From Streptomyces humicola (GTDB lineage: Bacteria; Actinomycetota; Actinomycetes; Streptomycetales; Streptomycetaceae), in the NCBI RefSeq assembly GCF_024436035.1, contig NZ_JANFNG010000007.1:1-64000 (forward strand): a stretch of 64,000 nt of DNA. The letters run 5' to 3'. Below are positions 61,547 to 64,000 of the stretch, piece after piece. The position numbers and the translations under genes were made by a program. The notes under the pieces are model-generated. The model ran no database searches, was not told where the DNA came from, and was given only the letters and a program-made list of their open reading frames with translations. Each line of letters begins with the position of its first letter. The stretch's first letter is position 1.

Positions 61547-62710
61547 ATGGACGCTGGGCTCAAGCGTGAGCTGGAGGAGAAGGTCTACGCGGGGGAGCGG
61601 CTCTCCCGCGAGGACGGGATCGCCCTCTACGAGTCCGACGATCTCGCCTGGCTCGGCGGTCTCGCCCACCACGTGCGCATGCAGAAGAACGGTGACGTCG
61701 TCCACTTCAACGTCAACCGTCATCTGAACATGACGAATGTGTGCACCGCCTCCTGTGCGTACTGCTCGTTCCAGCGCAAGCCGGGCGAGAAGGACGCCTA
61801 CACGATGCGCATCGAGGAGGCCGTCCGCCTCGCCAAGGCGATGGAGGGTGACAACCTCACCGAGCTCCACATCGTCAACGGCCTTCATCCGACGCTGCCG
61901 TGGCGCTACTACCCGCGCTCGCTCAAGGCGCTGAAGGAGGCGCTGCCGAACGTCTCGCTGAAGGCGTTCACCGCCACCGAGATCCACCACTTCGAGACCA
62001 TCTCCGGCCTGTCCGCCTCCGACATCCTCGACGAGCTCATCGACGCCGGGCTCGAATCGCTTACCGGTGGCGGCGCGGAGATCTTCGACTGGGAGGTGCG
62101 GCAGCACATCGTCGACCACGCCACCCACTGGGACGACTGGTCACGCATCCACCGCCTGGCACACTCCAAGGGGCTGAAGACCCCGTCCACCATGCTCTAC
62201 GGGCACATCGAGGAGCCGCGCCACCGTGTCGACCACGTGTTGAGGCTGCGCGAACTGCAGGACGAGACCGGAGGCTTCCAGGTCTTCATCCCGCTGCGCT
62301 ACCAGCATGACTTCGTCGACATGAAGGACGGCAAGATCCGCAACCGGCTGCAGGCGCAGACCACGATGGCTTCGGGCGCCGAGGCGCTGAAGACCTTCGC
62401 CGTCTCCCGGCTGCTCTTCGACAACGTGCCGCACGTGAAGGTGTTCTGGGTCATGCACGGCCTCGCGACGGCGCAGCTCGCGCTCAACCACGGTGCGGAC
62501 GACATGGACGGTTCGGTGGTCGAGTACAAGATCACGCACGATGCCGACGACTTCGGCACGCCGAACAAGCTCACCCGTGAGGACATCCTGGAGCTGATCC
62601 GGGACGCCGGCTTCCGCCCGGTCGAGCGCAACACGCGCTACGAGGTCATCCGCGAGTACCCGGGTCCGGACCCGGAACGGCGCGAGTCGCCGCAGCCGAT
62701 GCGCGTCTGA
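61547..62710 (+). CDS. mqnE: aminodeoxyfutalosine synthase MqnE
   Basis: A 387-residue radical SAM enzyme that joins 3-[(1-carboxyvinyl)oxy]benzoate to SAM-derived adenosine to form aminofutalosine. The iron-sulfur cysteines are Cys66, Cys70 and Cys73 (NVCTASCAYCSFQRKPG). HIVNGLHPTLPWRYYP and GGAEIFDWEVR are family signatures. ATG at 61547 has GGGAGA upstream and an earlier in-frame start lacks one. Confidence 0.93.
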   Translation: MDAGLKRELEEKVYAGERLSREDGIALYESDDLAWLGGLAHHVRMQKNGDVVHFNVNRHLNMTNVCTASCAYCSFQRKPGEKDAYTMRIEEAVRLAKAMEGDNLTELHIVNGLHPTLPWRYYPRSLKALKEALPNVSLKAFTATEIHHFETISGLSASDILDELIDAGLESLTGGGAEIFDWEVRQHIVDHATHWDDWSRIHRLAHSKGLKTPSTMLYGHIEEPRHRVDHVLRLRELQDETGGFQVFIPLRYQHDFVDMKDGKIRNRLQAQTTMASGAEALKTFAVSRLLFDNVPHVKVFWVMHGLATAQLALNHGADDMDGSVVEYKITHDADDFGTPNKLTREDILELIRDAGFRPVERNTRYEVIREYPGPDPERRESPQPMRV

Positions 62711-62819
62711 CGTTCGACACCGTCCGACCGTCGGACGTACGTCACCATCTGTTACGTCACCATCTGTTCTGCGAAACGCGTTGGACGACCGCGTGGCGCG
62801 TAAGGGATACTCGGCGCTG

Positions 62820-63338
62820 ATGTCTCTTACCTTCCTCCGTGACCCCGACCTCACGCCCGAGCGCCGTGACGAGATCGTCCGCCTGTGGACCGAGGTCTCC
62901 ACCGCGGGCGGCGCGGTCGGCTTCGTCCCGCCGGTGACCCTCGACGAGGTCCGCGCGGTCGCCGATGTGCAGCTCGACGCCACCGCGCGCGGCGCCCTGC
63001 GACTGCTCACCGCGTACGAGGACGGCCGCCTGGCGGGCACGGTCTTCCTCAAGCTCAATACGCACCGGCTGATGCAGCATTGGTGCACCTTCGTCACGGT
63101 CATGATCGACCCCGCCCTGCAAGGCGGCGGGCGCGGCGACCAGATGCTGCGCGAGGCCATCCGCATGGCGCGTGACCTGGGATTCCTCGCCGTTCAGCTG
63201 GACTGCCGGGGCGGCACCGGCGTCGACGCGTTCTATGCGCGCTTCGGCTTCAAGGAGGTCGGCCGGGTTCCGGAGATGATCCACATGGGCGGCGGGGAAT
63301 ACCGTGACTCCATTGCCATGTGGCTCCCGCTGAATTGA
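62820..63338 (+). CDS. GNAT family N-acetyltransferase
   Basis: A 172-residue acetyltransferase: FVTVMIDPALQGGGRGDQMLREAIRMAR is the acetyl-CoA loop, DCRGGTGVDAFYARFGFKEVGRVPEM closes the fold. Substrate unknown. The ATG at 62820 starts the conserved part; AAGGGA lies 13 bases upstream. It follows mqnE by 109 bases and is not clearly part of the menaquinone set. Confidence 0.85.
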   Translation: MSLTFLRDPDLTPERRDEIVRLWTEVSTAGGAVGFVPPVTLDEVRAVADVQLDATARGALRLLTAYEDGRLAGTVFLKLNTHRLMQHWCTFVTVMIDPALQGGGRGDQMLREAIRMARDLGFLAVQLDCRGGTGVDAFYARFGFKEVGRVPEMIHMGGGEYRDSIAMWLPLN

Positions 63339-63397
63339 TCGACACCGTTCCATGCTTCACTGGTGGGGACCGAACGGAACGAAAGAGTGGAATCGCC

Positions 63398-63712
63398 GTG
63401 AGCTGGAAGCCGAGCCCCATGCTCCGATACACCGCGATGCGCGCGGGACTTTTCGTCGTGTGCTTCCTCGCCATCTGGGGCCTGGTCTACCTGCACGTTC
63501 TCCCCGCCGGACTCGGCAAGTCCAACCTGCTGTGGGTGATGCTGCTCGCGCTCGTCATCTCCGCCCCGCTCAGCTACGTGCTGCTGCGCGGCGCCCGTGA
63601 CGAGGCGTCCGTGCAGGTCTCGGAGCGTGTGGAGCGCACCCGGCAGGCCTTGGCCAGTCAGGCGAGCGTCGAGGACGAAGCGGACGAAGCGACCCGTAGC
63701 ACGCAAAGCTGA
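63398..63712 (+). CDS. DUF4229 membrane protein
   Basis: A 104-residue protein with two membrane helices (LFVVCFLAIWGLVYLHVLPAGL and LLWVMLLALVISAPLSYVLLRG) and a charged tail, RDEASVQVSERVERTRQAL, predicted to be helical. This matches DUF4229, an actinobacterial family of unknown function. The GTG at 63398 has GTGGA upstream; an ATG seven codons later is possible. Confidence 0.82.
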   Translation: MSWKPSPMLRYTAMRAGLFVVCFLAIWGLVYLHVLPAGLGKSNLLWVMLLALVISAPLSYVLLRGARDEASVQVSERVERTRQALASQASVEDEADEATRSTQS

Positions 63713-63805
63713 CTTATGTGATGTGACGGTGCTCACCGTCCTCCGTCGCCTCAACTCAAAGAATCACTTTGGGTTTGTCAAAGACGGAGTGTTAGCGTGC
63801 GATCC

Positions 63806-64000
63806 ATGTCCAATACATCCAGTCGCCCCGATGCGCCCGCGTCCCGCCGAATACCCCGGATGCCCTTCTGGGCTCAGATCCTCCTCGGCCTGGTGTGTGG
63901 CGCGCTGCTCGGCTGGATCGCACACAGCCAGGACGTCCTGTGGCTTGGCGCGACGTTGAAGCAGACCGGCTCGCTCTTCATCCAACTGCTGAAGCTCGCG
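63806..64000 (+). CDS. dicarboxylate:cation symporter, N-terminal part (partial)
   Basis: The first 65 codons of a DAACS-family transporter run off the window: RMPFWAQILLGLVCGALLGWIA, then LWLGATLKQTGSLFIQLLKLA, the TM1 and early loop signature of DctA/GltP-type symporters for C4-dicarboxylates or glutamate with Na+ or H+. Upstream, CAAAG (63757-63761) and CTTTG (63767-63771) form a small inverted repeat near TTGTCA, a possible -35 element. Confidence 0.85.
   Translation, partial: MSNTSSRPDAPASRRIPRMPFWAQILLGLVCGALLGWIAHSQDVLWLGATLKQTGSLFIQLLKLA

Noticed and set aside
1-64000. CRISPR array, prophage, insertion sequence or biosynthetic gene cluster
   Set aside because: No spaced repeats, transposase, integrase, phage structural genes or large synthase genes were seen. 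The tandem repeats present are short and within or next to genes.

Overview
The window is high-GC actinobacterial DNA, almost certainly Streptomyces or a close relative (Streptomycetaceae). GTG and TTG starts are frequent and gene pairs often overlap by 4 bp. It carries the developmental sigma factor bldN with its anti-sigma gene rsbN, a rex-hemA-hemC-hemD-hemB operon behind a Rex operator, a class I lysyl-tRNA synthetase, and genes of the futalosine menaquinone pathway. All functional names come from reading the translated sequence against remembered families; no database search was run.

Layout. 1-101: 3' end of a 5S rRNA gene and its terminator. 0.14-11.3 kb: HAD hydrolase, MFS exporter, AcuC-like deacetylase, phosphatase-like protein, a small HTH protein (probably bdtA), ribosomal protein bS22, an epimerase, an acyltransferase, rsbN and bldN (minus strand), an HAD-IB phosphatase and a glutaredoxin-like protein. 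11.4-18 kb: DEDDh exonuclease, then rex-hemACDB, ended by a strong hairpin. 18.2-28.2 kb: XRE and ArsR regulators, divergent argS/lysS, a DUF2637 membrane protein with two lipoprotein genes, and rtcB. 28.3-39 kb is accessory in character: SDR, PNPOx-like protein, a CobW-like protein behind a Zur-like site, three SAM methyltransferases, a lipoprotein, an MFS exporter with a TetR-type operator, a superoxide dismutase with a Nur-like box, and a GNAT-AAA+ fusion. Several genes here contain short in-frame tandem repeats.

39.4-48.7 kb is a potassium-type island and the most unusual part. It has two KimA-like APC/KUP permeases, one with an OB-fold domain fused to its C-terminus. KdpE and a KdpD kinase that lacks the N-terminal KdpD/Usp region lie between them. 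A free-standing DUF4118 membrane protein and a frameshifted, truncated KdpD N-terminal domain lie about 4-5 kb away. A roughly 11-bp phased direct repeat upstream of two of these genes looks like an OmpR/KdpE-family operator. No kdpFABC genes are present, which suggests the two-component system now serves the KimA-type permeases.

48.7-64 kb returns to conserved chromosome: hemL, a histidine phosphatase, an exported NodB-like protein, the System II cytochrome c maturation set (ResA, CcdA, ResB, CcsB), the menaquinone genes mqnL-mqnP-mqnM, an Lrp/AsnC regulator, mqnE, a GNAT protein, a DUF4229 membrane protein and the start of a dicarboxylate symporter. Heme supply, cytochrome c assembly, menaquinone synthesis and redox sensing by Rex together make respiration a strong theme of the window.
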